Shown piece by piece: positions 41,329 to 49,756 of a stretch of 54,863 nucleotides of DNA; positions within the stretch are counted from its first letter, which is position 1, and every line of letters begins with the position of its first letter. The notes under the pieces are model-generated. The model did not search any database and had not been told where the DNA came from. It saw only the letters and a list, made by a program, of their open reading frames with translations. This DNA is from Candidatus Peribacter sp. UBA6535 (GTDB taxonomy: Bacteria; Patescibacteriota; Gracilibacteria; Peribacterales; Peribacteraceae), in the NCBI GenBank assembly GCA_002436205.1, contig DJKT01000024.1, forward strand, positions 1-54,863. The letters are read 5' to 3'. Made by a program: the position numbers and the translations under genes.

Positions 41329-41467
41329 AAAAAAAAGTCTCCAGGATGACCGGGAGACCAGCGAGGTACACGACACGACTCAGCAAGCGTAAGCCGACTG
41401 AACGATGCTGTATACCTCGGAGGGTCTAATTTGGGGCCATCAGCCTTGCGCCCTCGGTCTTCGGTCG
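41329..41467 (-). promoter_or_regulatory. L10 leader with attenuator terminator
   Basis: On the minus strand: TTGCTA and TAAAAT (41479-41474) form the promoter, then the sequence CGAAGACCGAGGGCGCAAGG, typical of L10 leaders, then TCCGAGGTATAC, and finally an intrinsic terminator GTCTCC/GGAGAC with eight T (41358-41329) just before rplJ. The known L10(L12)4 leader controls rplJL by binding L10 in many bacteria. Confidence 0.8.
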
Positions 41468-41510
41468 ATAAGGATTTTAGGGTAAACTTTTGTTTTAGCA
41501 AGTAAATACG

Positions 41511-41516
41511 TATAGA
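41511..41516 (+). promoter_or_regulatory. Candidate -10 of dtd
   Basis: TATAGA lies 11 bases before the dtd ATG, divergent from the rplJ promoter. Confidence 0.35.
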
Positions 41517-41527
41517 TTTTTAGCACT

Positions 41528-41971
41528 ATGCGCATCGTTCTCCAAAAAGTCACCGAAGCCTCTGTCACTGTTAATGGTGAAGTAGTCGGTCAGATCGATA
41601 GGGGATATCTTCTCTTTCTTGGAATTATTCGAGGAGATACATCTGCCCAGGCTGAACTTTTGGCTGAAAAAATCGTAAAACTTCGCTTATTTGATTCTAA
41701 AGAAGGAAAAATCAATGATCAGTCTATTCTTGATATCAATGGAAATATTCTTGTTGTTTCGCAGTTTACGTTGGCTGGAAGGCTGGAAAAGGGCAATAGG
41801 CCAGATTTTACCCCTGCAGCACCTCCTGAGGATGCAAAAGTCCTGTATGAATACTTTATCAGAAAGCTTGAAGCGCTTGGGGTACAGACCGTGGAATCGG
41901 GTGAATTTGGTGCGTATATGGACGTAGCGCTTCGAAATGACGGACCTGTCACGTTGATTCTCGAACGCTAA
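41528..41971 (+). CDS. dtd: D-aminoacyl-tRNA deacylase
   Basis: 147 residues, normal length. Removes D-amino acids (and Gly from tRNA-Ala) from mischarged tRNA. Seen: MRIVLQKVTEASV at the start, SQFTLAGRLEKGNRPDF, and the C-terminal NDGPVTLILE (the Gly-Pro cis-motif region). A Dtd with the racemase at 19605 in the same genome is consistent with D-amino acids being made, although Dtd is near universal. Confidence 0.95.
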   Translation: MRIVLQKVTEASVTVNGEVVGQIDRGYLLFLGIIRGDTSAQAELLAEKIVKLRLFDSKEGKINDQSILDINGNILVVSQFTLAGRLEKGNRPDFTPAAPPEDAKVLYEYFIRKLEALGVQTVESGEFGAYMDVALRNDGPVTLILER

Positions 41972-42070
41972 TCTTTCGCTGAAACTGGCTAAAAGTGGCT
42001 TACTTAGGCCAAAAAATGTGAACGATAACTCTAGTCAGAGCGTTGCAGCCTCCTTAAAATAGATTTCCTT

Positions 42071-43975
42071 ATGGCAAGTGTCGCGAGCATTCAATTGGCT
42101 CCTGTTCTCGACCGACTCGGAGAGTCCGGAGCGTCGTACGATATCGCGCGTCTTGGGCGTGCATTTGCATTGGCACAATCTGCATACAGCGATGCCCTGC
42201 ATTGGACCGGTGAGAGTGTCACAGATCATACGCTGGGAATTTTAGAGGAACTCACTCCTTTTGAACCAGACGAAGATACGGTGATAGCTTGTCTGCTTCA
42301 TCATATGTTGGAACAGAAAGCCATGACACTTGTAGAGCTGGAGCAGCAGTTTGGTCCAAAGGTTCGTTCTTTGGTTTCGGGTATTCACCTGCTTTCCCAT
42401 GTCACACTAGAAGGACGCCGACGATCTATAGAAGATTTACGCATCATGCTTCTTTCTGTCTCTGATGACATTCGTGTGTTGCTTGTCTGTTTGTGTGATC
42501 GAGTGCACTGCTTAAGGCATACTAAGAACATGGACCCTTCACAGGCGAAGCGTCTTTCTCAGGATGTATTGCAATTGTTTGCACCTGTTGCCGCAAGACT
42601 TGGTATTTACTCTATAAAACACACACTGGAAAACTCAGCTTTCCCAATTTTGTATGAGAGTGATAGCGAGCACATTGCACAGCAACTGCAGCGTATGCAC
42701 AGTGAGCATCCGGATTTTCTTGAGCAGTCGTGCAGTGTATTGCAGACATTCTTGAAAGAGCAGGGCATAGAGGCAACTGTTGATTCTCGTGAGAAGCAGG
42801 CCTTTAGTATTTTCCAGAAGATGCGCAGTAAATCACTGACGAACATCGAAGACATCTACGATCTTTTTGCACTGCGTGTCATCGTTAAAAATGAGGAGGA
42901 TTGTTACCGTGTACTAGGGCTGCTACATAGACTTGGTCGCCCGCTTGCCAACCGCTTTAAGGATTACATCTCGTTTCCAAAGCCCAATGGATACCAGAGT
43001 TTGCACACAACACTTGCAGGTTTTGCGGACCTTCCGGAGAACTATTTTATGGAAGTGCAAATTCGTACGAAGGAGATGAATCGTGAGGCAAAGTATGGTG
43101 TGGCTGCGCACTGGAGTTACAAAGAAGCCGGTGCAACAGCGCGTGCAATGGAGAAAGTGCAGTTGCATTCTATGCTAGTAAGCCAGGAGTCTGTGGGAGA
43201 AAGCCAAAAGCCTCAATCGTTTGCGGATCATATCTTTGTTCTTACGCCACGTGGAGATATTGTGGAACTTCCGGAAGGTGCTACACCTTTGGACTTTGCA
43301 TTCCAAGTGCATACAGATCTGGGACTTTCATTTCGCAATGCTCGTGTGAATAGCTCTATTGTTCCGCTGGATTATCAGTTGGAAAATGGTGATGTTGTAG
43401 AGATCCAAAAACACGGTTCTCCAAAACCATCTACCAAATGGATGCAGATGCTTAAGATGGCGAGTAGTCGAAGCAAATTGCGACGCTATCTGTATGTTCA
43501 GGAGCGGCCACAACTTATTGCTGCAGGTCGAGAGTTGATCAATGCGGAATTTAAGAAAAGGGGACTTGCACCTTTAACGACTGATCTTGCAGTATTACGA
43601 GAGTGTGATGGTGAAACGCTTACGTTTACACAAAGAGAGGATCTACTCATGAAACTTGGTCAGGGTGCAGAGCGTGTATCTACTGTTCCTGCACGTTTGG
43701 GACTTCTTTCTCAGGAGGAAATAGCTCGCGAGGCATCTCCAAAAAAGAAAGCAGTGCACACAGAGAGGCAGCAGCGTAAAGATGCTTTGGTTGGTATTGA
43801 TGGTGGTCTTGCAATGCCGCTACGCTACGCAAAATGCTGTGCGTCTCAAGAGAGTCCACGTGTGCAGATCGTCGGTAACATTAATCGTGAAGGAGAGGTA
43901 ATGATTCACAGAGATCGTTGCCGTATGTTTGCCAATACAAATCCGGAACGTAGGGTAAAGGTGTGGTGGAAATAG
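42071..43975 (+). CDS. RelA/SpoT-family (p)ppGpp synthetase with degenerate hydrolase domain
   Basis: 634 residues. Domains in order: HD-type region (about 40-190), synthetase (about 230-360), TGS (about 390-450), helical, and a zinc-finger-like end (YAKCCASQESP). The synthetase motif is RFKD (in NRFKDYISFPK), the class seen in bifunctional Rel enzymes, and VQIRTKEMNREAKYGVAAHW is intact. The hydrolase HDxxED motif is instead HHMLEQ at 77-82, and the later family motif DRLHNMR reads DRVHCLR, so hydrolysis is probably lost while synthesis is kept. No ACT/RRM regulatory domain follows. The 3' end abuts the convergent tig gene with one base between. Confidence 0.92.
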   Translation: MASVASIQLAPVLDRLGESGASYDIARLGRAFALAQSAYSDALHWTGESVTDHTLGILEELTPFEPDEDTVIACLLHHMLEQKAMTLVELEQQFGPKVRSLVSGIHLLSHVTLEGRRRSIEDLRIMLLSVSDDIRVLLVCLCDRVHCLRHTKNMDPSQAKRLSQDVLQLFAPVAARLGIYSIKHTLENSAFPILYESDSEHIAQQLQRMHSEHPDFLEQSCSVLQTFLKEQGIEATVDSREKQAFSIFQKMRSKSLTNIEDIYDLFALRVIVKNEEDCYRVLGLLHRLGRPLANRFKDYISFPKPNGYQSLHTTLAGFADLPENYFMEVQIRTKEMNREAKYGVAAHWSYKEAGATARAMEKVQLHSMLVSQESVGESQKPQSFADHIFVLTPRGDIVELPEGATPLDFAFQVHTDLGLSFRNARVNSSIVPLDYQLENGDVVEIQKHGSPKPSTKWMQMLKMASSRSKLRRYLYVQERPQLIAAGRELINAEFKKRGLAPLTTDLAVLRECDGETLTFTQREDLLMKLGQGAERVSTVPARLGLLSQEEIAREASPKKKAVHTERQQRKDALVGIDGGLAMPLRYAKCCASQESPRVQIVGNINREGEVMIHRDRCRMFANTNPERRVKVWWK

Positions 43976-43976
43976 C

Positions 43977-45254
43977 TTACGCTAGCATTCCCTCCAATGC
44001 TTTTTCTACTTTCTTCTGCCACTTGAGCTGCTCGTAGGCTTGCGCACCTTTTTGGTAGGCAGACTCTACTTCTTTACGTTGCTCAGGCGTTGCTTGTCCT
44101 AAAAATCCTTCTACGATTTGATCCATCTCTTCGTCGGTGACATCAATATCCTTTTCTTCTACAAGTTGTTGCATTCCGAGCCTGAGTGTCAGGCGTTGCT
44201 CAGCCTGCGCTTTCATGTCAGTCAGAACTTCTTCGGGCTTTTTACCAGATGCCTGCATCCACTGTTCCATATTCATACCCTGCTGGCCTAGTTGCTGTTC
44301 GAATTCACCAACCATCTGACGGGTTTCCTCATCAATCAGTTCAGCTGCAAGTTCTACCTTTGTGCATTTTGTAAGCTCTTCCATCAGAAGCCTCTCTCGA
44401 CGCTGGCTTTCCATTGTAACTTCTTGCTGCTGCATGGATTCCTTCACTTGCTTTTTGAAGTCTTCAACAGACTCAGCTTGGAGTTCTTTTTTTGCAAATT
44501 CATCAGTGAGCTCGGGGCGCAAAACCTCCTCTACCTTTACAACTGTGACATGGAATGTCACAGGCTTGTTTTGTAGCTGCTCTGCGTGATATTTCTCTGG
44601 GAAGGTAAGCGTGAATTCTTTTTCTTCACCTTTCTTTACTCCCTTCAGATTATCTTCAAACCCTGGGATAAGAACTTTTGATCCGATCTCTACCTGATGC
44701 CCTTCGGTGCGAATACCCTCTATTTCTTTCTTGTCTTCACCTGTTCCATAAAAGTTCATCGTAATCATATCTCCTTGCTTTGCTTCGCGATCTACTTCGG
44801 TGTTTTGCTTATTTTTATCCAGTACGAAGTCGATCATCTTCTGGAGTTCTTTTTCGTCCACTTCCGGATTTTTCTTCTCGATTTTGATCTTATTGACACC
44901 CTTCAGGCTGACCTCTGGCTTTTCGATGAAGACAATCTTCAGTGTGAGAGGTTCTCTGGTTACAGCTTCTACCTGTGGATGAATAATCGGCTTGATGTCT
45001 TGCTCCTTAATCAGCTTCTCAAAAGCTGGTGGCAGAATGTGGTGCACCGTAGCCTCAAAGAGCTTTTGTGGATCGATCTTCTCTTTTGCCTGATCCATTG
45101 GGACATTCCCTTTGCGAAATCCAGGCAATTCAATATCACGACTAAGCTCATGCAGAGCTTTTTCTTCTGCAGGGGCAATTTCTGCTTCTGTAAAGGTGAC
45201 CACGCATTCGACGCGTCCTCCTTTGAGCCGTTTGACGTCTGGACCATCTGACAT
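43977..45254 (-). CDS. tig: Trigger factor
   Basis: 425 residues, ribosome-bound chaperone and peptidyl-prolyl isomerase. Seen: the N-terminal ribosome-binding signature GFRKGNVPMDQA near residue 45, the FKBP-type domain (about 150-230: GDMITMNFYGTG then IPGFEDNLKGVKKGEEKEF), and a long C-terminal helical chaperone domain rich in Gln and Glu. The ribosome-docking loop is conserved (usual consensus GFRxGxxP). No ClpPX genes follow, unlike in many bacteria. Confidence 0.95.
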   Translation of the reverse strand: MSDGPDVKRLKGGRVECVVTFTEAEIAPAEEKALHELSRDIELPGFRKGNVPMDQAKEKIDPQKLFEATVHHILPPAFEKLIKEQDIKPIIHPQVEAVTREPLTLKIVFIEKPEVSLKGVNKIKIEKKNPEVDEKELQKMIDFVLDKNKQNTEVDREAKQGDMITMNFYGTGEDKKEIEGIRTEGHQVEIGSKVLIPGFEDNLKGVKKGEEKEFTLTFPEKYHAEQLQNKPVTFHVTVVKVEEVLRPELTDEFAKKELQAESVEDFKKQVKESMQQQEVTMESQRRERLLMEELTKCTKVELAAELIDEETRQMVGEFEQQLGQQGMNMEQWMQASGKKPEEVLTDMKAQAEQRLTLRLGMQQLVEEKDIDVTDEEMDQIVEGFLGQATPEQRKEVESAYQKGAQAYEQLKWQKKVEKALEGMLA

Positions 45255-45334
45255 TGATCAGGAGCTTACAGGAAGTACTGCCCGTGAACAGTGATTATTG
45301 AGATTTTTTGCTTAGATGCAGGAGTCTTCTCTTT

Positions 45335-45503
45335 GTTACTTTTCAGATGAAAAGTAACCAAAAATCTTTGCCACTGATGTGGACGAAGAAATATCAAGAG
45401 AACAGAAATGTATGCTCCTGGACGAAGTCTGCTGCGCAGCTTCGCACTGCGTCACTAAATGGATTATTCATGAGGGGTGATCTTCGTCCACATTACAGTG
45501 GCA
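45335..45503 (+). repeat. MITE-like element, copy B
   Basis: Starts with the hairpin GTTACTTTTC-AGAT-GAAAAGTAAC (45335-45358), then CAAAAATCTTTGCCACTG. The terminal inverted repeats TGCCACTGATGTGGACGAAG and CTTCGTCCACATTACAGTGG bound 45369-45503, and the internal palindrome GCTGCGCAGC lies near 45436. Matches the minus strand of 27645-27812 through most of its length. Confidence 0.75.
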
Positions 45504-45534
45504 GGGCAGACGGCCTCGTTTTTTTAAAACAGTG

Positions 45535-45590
45535 CACCCCTCTCCTGGAAAGGAGTTAGGGGTGGAAGGAGAGGGGCTGGGGGTGAGGTC
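45535..45590. repeat. REP-like palindrome CCCCTCTCC/GGAGAGGGG
   Basis: Nine-base arms CCCCTCTCC (45537-45545) and GGAGAGGGG (45568-45576), with GGAAAGGAG between. The sequence type, CACCCCTCTCC...GGGGTGAGG, resembles intergenic repeats common in other phyla. It could end secF transcription. Confidence 0.55.
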
Positions 45591-45592
45591 AG

Positions 45593-46486
45593 TTACTGCT
45601 TTTTCTTCCAATACACCAAAAGAGGTGTTGCGAGGAATAGTGAGCTGTAGGTTCCAATTACGGCTCCGATGATCAATGTGAGCACAAACCAGCGAATACT
45701 CTCGGATCCCAGTATAAAGAGACACGATAGCATAATGAGGGTAGAGACGGAGGTATTAATGGAGCGGGTGATACTTTGGCTTAAGCTTCTATCTGCTACT
45801 TCTGCAAAATCTTCTTTGCGACCCTGTTCTGTGAGATTGTCGCGAATACGGTCGAAAATAACGATTGTGTCGTTTACGGAGTATCCAAGAATGGTGAGAA
45901 GTGCCGTAATAAAGAGCGTATCAAACTCAAATGATGTAACTTGGCTGATGAGGATGAAGATGCCTACAGTAATGAGAACATCGTGTATCAGGGTGATAAC
46001 GGCAATAATACCGAATCTCCACGGGGAGAGCTTGCGTGGCACTTTGCGAAAGGCAAATGCGATATACAGCACAATGGCGATGGCAGCGATACCCAGTGCC
46101 CAGAACGATCTCTTTTTAAGCGAAGCCCCAACCGTTGGACCAATAGTGGTGAATTGCAATTCTTTGATTTGCCCTAGCTCATTACGCAAATGACCGAGAA
46201 GAGCGAGATGTTCATCATTGCTGATATCGCGCATACGCATGAGTACAGTGCTACTTTTTGTCTTTGTAAGCGCGACATTGCCTAGTGGATTTTCACTTTC
46301 AAAGGTGCTGAGAGCTTCTTCTACATTACTTTTTTCGATGCCCTCTGGAAGCCGGATTTCTGTCATGGTTCCACCGGTGAAATCGATACTCATTTTGGGG
46401 CCTGGTATAAAGAGCAACACCGCGCTGGTAAGTACCAGTGCACTAGAAAGCCCGAGGAAGAACTTGGCAGGTTTGAGTAGTGACAT
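45593..46486 (-). CDS. secF: Protein-export membrane protein SecF
   Basis: 297 residues, with about six helices. Accessory component of the Sec translocase that helps export with SecD. Seen: the first-loop signature SIDFTGGTMTEIRLP, then VGASLKKRSFWALG, TLIHDVLITVGIF, and the conserved GYSVNDTIVIFDRIRDN. Usually encoded next to secD; here no secD is adjacent. It follows the membrane gene 46510-47868 by 23 bases on the same strand. Confidence 0.94.
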   Translation of the reverse strand: MSLLKPAKFFLGLSSALVLTSAVLLFIPGPKMSIDFTGGTMTEIRLPEGIEKSNVEEALSTFESENPLGNVALTKTKSSTVLMRMRDISNDEHLALLGHLRNELGQIKELQFTTIGPTVGASLKKRSFWALGIAAIAIVLYIAFAFRKVPRKLSPWRFGIIAVITLIHDVLITVGIFILISQVTSFEFDTLFITALLTILGYSVNDTIVIFDRIRDNLTEQGRKEDFAEVADRSLSQSITRSINTSVSTLIMLSCLFILGSESIRWFVLTLIIGAVIGTYSSLFLATPLLVYWKKKQ

Positions 46487-46509
46487 ATCGGAAGAGGACT
46501 GTAACGGTT

Positions 46510-47868
46510 TTAGGGAAGGAGATCCAGCAGATGCAGTGGATTCTCTGGAGATCCTATAGATATACTTCGCAGAATGCCATTGTGAGAGGAGGCAAACTTT
46601 AGTGTTCCTGTTCCAAATCGCAGAGAAATATCCTCTTGTGTAATAGGAAGATAGGGGAGCAGATGATGTATTTGAGAGAGATCTACTTCGGCAATAGTTG
46701 TCACGCTTTCTCTGACATTTGTTTTTTGCCTATCCAGGTTATGTTGATGTGCAATGGCATGCTCAATAGCGCTAGCTGTTGTACTCATAAGAAATTGGTT
46801 GTCATGTACTGCGGTTACTAGTCCTTTTTGACTTCCTGCTTGATGTGTTTCTTGTACAAGCCATCCATCTTTTTTGTATTGATCACGCTCAATCATCTCG
46901 GCAGAGTGTCGAATATCTATGGAGCTAAACCTTTTATCAAGAATGCGTTTGGTAATTTTTGATGTTTGTAATGTGTTTGCGAATGCTATGTGCAGTCTTT
47001 CCAGTATTCCTTGGAGCGGCTTTACCTCGTTCATTGATCCACTGAGCAGCACAGTAAGCGTTCCACCTGTAGCACTCATTTGGATGCTGGAAGGTTGCTC
47101 CAAAAGTGGTAGCAGTTCATAAGAGAAACTCATACCTTCTTCAAAGTACAGTAATGAAGTCCCCAGTATTCCTTCGAAAATCAATGCGTCTTCGGGGTGA
47201 AGATTTTTTTGCAGATCCAGAAGTGATTTTTTACCATTTCCCATACTGATGCGTATAAATGCATCGGCCATATCAGGAATATGTATTACAGCTTCATTTT
47301 CTGGATTTGATTTTTCGATGTGCCGTATAACGATGCCATCAGTATTATGTATTAAGGCAACTCCGGTATTTTTAGCAAAGAGTATCGCCCGCAATATGCG
47401 TGTGAGGAGACTGCCATTTTCTAATGGTTTCATTGGAGATAGATACGTCCAATGGTCATCGGACGCTTGGTGTTGTTCCAGTGTTCTATAATTCGTATCT
47501 GCACTGAGAGGTTTTTGATGGTGATCTATCAGAGCACGTATGCGTTCGTCACTTACTTGCACACTGTACGGTCCGATAGACTCGTTTCCTTTTAGCGCAC
47601 TTCTTCTAAACAGAGCATTGCCTTCGGTAAATAGTGCGATAGCCTCTATGCCTTCTAGATCGAGAGATTTGACCGTCGGGAATTCCTTCAGTGTTTTGTA
47701 TGAGGGGTGATGGAGTACCGCTTTGATATCTGTCTTTTGTACAAAGTCTGCAGGACTTTTCCCTAAGGCCGTCAGATTGGTTACAAGCCCAATTAGGGTA
47801 GCAAGCACAAGGGCACTTCCTGCCATAGCAGCAACAATGAGAATTGCGGTCCGAAGCAAGCGGTTCAT
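46510..47868 (-). CDS. Membrane-anchored protein, unknown function
   Basis: 452 residues. An N-terminal membrane helix (about 6-30) and then about 420 soluble residues without Cys clusters or known motifs. The pattern of short hydrophobic strands separated by charged loops suggests a mixed alpha/beta extracytoplasmic fold. TATAAG lies eight bases upstream. Its position immediately before secF suggests, without proving, an export or envelope role. Confidence 0.65.
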   Translation of the reverse strand: MNRLLRTAILIVAAMAGSALVLATLIGLVTNLTALGKSPADFVQKTDIKAVLHHPSYKTLKEFPTVKSLDLEGIEAIALFTEGNALFRRSALKGNESIGPYSVQVSDERIRALIDHHQKPLSADTNYRTLEQHQASDDHWTYLSPMKPLENGSLLTRILRAILFAKNTGVALIHNTDGIVIRHIEKSNPENEAVIHIPDMADAFIRISMGNGKKSLLDLQKNLHPEDALIFEGILGTSLLYFEEGMSFSYELLPLLEQPSSIQMSATGGTLTVLLSGSMNEVKPLQGILERLHIAFANTLQTSKITKRILDKRFSSIDIRHSAEMIERDQYKKDGWLVQETHQAGSQKGLVTAVHDNQFLMSTTASAIEHAIAHQHNLDRQKTNVRESVTTIAEVDLSQIHHLLPYLPITQEDISLRFGTGTLKFASSHNGILRSISIGSPENPLHLLDLLP

Positions 47869-48067
47869 AGAATCAGCTTATAGCTAATAGTATCTAGCTG
47901 ATAGGGGATTCTCTGTACAATAAATGTATTCATAACATCATTCTACCTCGTGTCTATTTCAATTGATTGCAGGTTATTCCTCTACCACGTAAAATGATCT
48001 GATTTGCCTCATAAAAGGCTAATCAAACACAAAAACAGATCCTTTAAAACAAAACATACACAAACAT

Positions 48068-48345
48068 AAAAAAGGCCCGGGAGGGCACTGCGCATGGGAA
48101 ACGTGCTCGGCGCCCTCTCTGCTCTGTGATGTCGTTTCGTAGATGAGAGGTTGCTCTGCGAAATGCTTCCATTAATTCTCTATGGTTCCCTTAGCTTCGG
48201 CTTTGTTTTGGAGCCTGTCCCGGAGGACTCGTTGGGTAGCGAGTATAAACGAGATACCGTAACAAGGCAGGGTTTCGAGATTACCTCATCTCATCGTTAT
48301 CTTTCATTTCGCTCGTAACTCCCTTCTCTTAGAATAGTTACAGAT
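48068..48345 (-). ncRNA. Candidate structured RNA, class unknown
   Basis: On the minus strand a helix GTAACT/AGTTAC (near 48318-48344), hairpins GAGAT/ATCTC and CTCGTT/AACGAG, a CCTCTC/GAGAGG helix, and a terminal hairpin GAGGGC/GCCCTC followed by CCGGGCC and six T (48117-48068). It is bounded by terminators on both sides, which argues for its own transcript of about 260-280 bases. I checked it by eye against RNase P, tmRNA, 6S, SRP and cobalamin patterns and found no convincing match. Confidence 0.4.
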
Positions 48346-48368
48346 AGCCCCGCGAAGATGACACAATC

Positions 48369-48403
48369 AAAAAAGGCCAGAGATACTTGTTCTGGTCTTT
48401 TTT
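48369..48403. terminator. Bidirectional terminator
   Basis: A-run, GGCCAGA-GATACTTGT-TCTGGTC, T-run. Suits the TPR gene on the minus strand and any plus-strand transcript. Confidence 0.7.
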
Positions 48404-48409
48404 GTTAAT

Positions 48410-48463
48410 TCATGAGGGACAAACCTGCGGTTTTTCCCTCAGGGGCTCCCTTTTCCCTAGAGC
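48410..48463. repeat. CATGAGGGACAAA repeat, copy 2
   Basis: Shares CATGAGGGACAAA and GCTCCCTTTTCCCT with 24631-24663, with an extra GAGGG/CCCTC hairpin between. Overlaps the 3' end of the TPR gene. Confidence 0.45.
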
Positions 48464-49698
48464 GATTGAAGTTTTTCCTGTAATCCAGGAAGATTTGGAT
48501 TGAGCTTGAGGGCTTTTTCGTAGGCGGCTTTTGCTTCTGCTTTCTTTTCAAGTTGAGCAGCGACTGTGCCAAGAAGTTCAAAAGACCTCGCATTCTTCGG
48601 CCACTTTTCTGTGGCAAGTTTTGCTTTTTGCAGTGCCTCCTCTGCCTGACCGAGTGCTGCTGCTGCTGTGACATAGCCCTGGTAACTTTCAAACGTCGCA
48701 TTTGGATCGTTGGTCAGTGCTTCGTATTGGTCTACTGCCAGACCGGCATTACCTATCTCCAGTGCGTACCTCGCAATGAGCCTGCGTACTTCTCCCTGAG
48801 GAATAAACCCATTTGTCAGTGCGTATTCGAAGAACGTAATAGCGTTTTGGTATTCGTGCAGAGCAGCGTAAGCCCTCGCAAGGAAGTATTGGATTTCTGG
48901 TTTCTGTGGATCCAACGAATATGCTTGTTCCATAGAGGCGAGGGATTGCTCCGGTCGCTCGGTTGTCAGTTCACAGTACCCTTGTACGACCCAAGCATCT
49001 CGGTAATCTTCTTTGGTACTGGTTACCTGTATCAGAAGTGGCAGAGCCAGCTCACACTCTTGCACCTGCGCAAGAGCACGGGAGAGCAAAGTAATAAGAT
49101 GAATGTCTGTACCATTGGGAAAGAGGGCAAATTCATCGTATGCAGCATTTAGCGTACGTGCATAGCTGCGTAGTACGGGGTCCCATCCATTAATAGTAAG
49201 AGCCAACTCTTGTAGTGCACGTTCGTGGCTGCCTTGAATAATAGTGAGGAGTGCAAGTCCGTAGTGTTTCTGCGGGGAATCATCGGCACTCTCCAGAACT
49301 TTCTTGGCATCTACCAGCTCTCCTGCACGCAGCTGAATAATGATTTCCAGAAGCAATACATCCTCGGGTCTAGCCCCTTCATTTTTGAGTTTCTTGAGTG
49401 TAGAACGTATGCCTTTCATATCTCTCCTTTGCAGTTGAGCTTGAGCAAGTTTACGAAGAGCGGCTAGTCCTCCTCCACTCTTTACTGCAGACTCGTATTG
49501 CTCCTGGGCTTCTTCCCATTCACCACGCAGTGCGTAGATATCTCCTTGTCGTAGATGCAGCAAGGAGGCGTCATCACTATCAATAGGAATATCACTTACG
49601 GTTGGGATTGGTGCACCGAGCAAATCAGTATCCGTAAATTTCTGCCCACTGAGTTGCAGTGTAGATTGTGTGAGCTGCCACCAAAGAAATGCCATCAA
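48457..49698 (-). CDS. Membrane-anchored tetratricopeptide-repeat protein
   Basis: 413 residues from 49698. At least six to seven TPR-like helical pairs with the W/L-G-Y-A-F-A/E-P pattern, e.g. GDIYALRGEWEEAQEQYESA, SLASMEQAYSLDP, ITFFEYAL, and a final AKAAYEKALKLNPN. A scaffold or assembly role is likely. The start is doubtful: the visible ATG lies inside a hydrophobic stretch. In frame upstream the codons read IPIRIIAPVLLASACAGL, a membrane helix, with only non-standard starts such as ATT at 49752-49750 before a stop. The repeat right upstream may have replaced the original start. Confidence 0.75.
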   Translation of the reverse strand: MMAFLWWQLTQSTLQLSGQKFTDTDLLGAPIPTVSDIPIDSDDASLLHLRQGDIYALRGEWEEAQEQYESAVKSGGGLAALRKLAQAQLQRRDMKGIRSTLKKLKNEGARPEDVLLLEIIIQLRAGELVDAKKVLESADDSPQKHYGLALLTIIQGSHERALQELALTINGWDPVLRSYARTLNAAYDEFALFPNGTDIHLITLLSRALAQVQECELALPLLIQVTSTKEDYRDAWVVQGYCELTTERPEQSLASMEQAYSLDPQKPEIQYFLARAYAALHEYQNAITFFEYALTNGFIPQGEVRRLIARYALEIGNAGLAVDQYEALTNDPNATFESYQGYVTAAAALGQAEEALQKAKLATEKWPKNARSFELLGTVAAQLEKKAEAKAAYEKALKLNPNLPGLQEKLQSL

Positions 49699-49756
49699 GA
49701 GACCTGCGCATGCGGAGGCAAGTAGTACGGGGGCGATAATGCGGATAGGAATTTTG

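Larger units (their letters stand above)
45255..45592. other. Gene-free region of repeats between tig and secF
   Basis: 338 bases without a gene. It holds the MITE-like copy B (45335-45503) and a CACCCC/REP-like palindrome (45535-45590). Transcription of tig begins at the left edge and secF ends at the right edge. Confidence 0.6.
47869..48456. other. 588-base region without protein genes
   Basis: Contains a TAGCTAG-type repeat (47874-47907), an A-rich stretch, a hairpin-rich unit (48068-48345) that may be a structured RNA, a bidirectional terminator (48369-48403), and the CATGAGGGACAAA repeat. Confidence 0.55.

Noticed and set aside
48068..48345. Identity of the RNA candidate as RNase P, tmRNA, 6S, SRP or cobalamin riboswitch
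   Set aside because: The P4-type GAGGAAAGTC, the tRNA-like ends of tmRNA, the SRP tetraloop region and a full B12 box are absent; only an isolated AAGGGAA is shared with cobalamin leaders.
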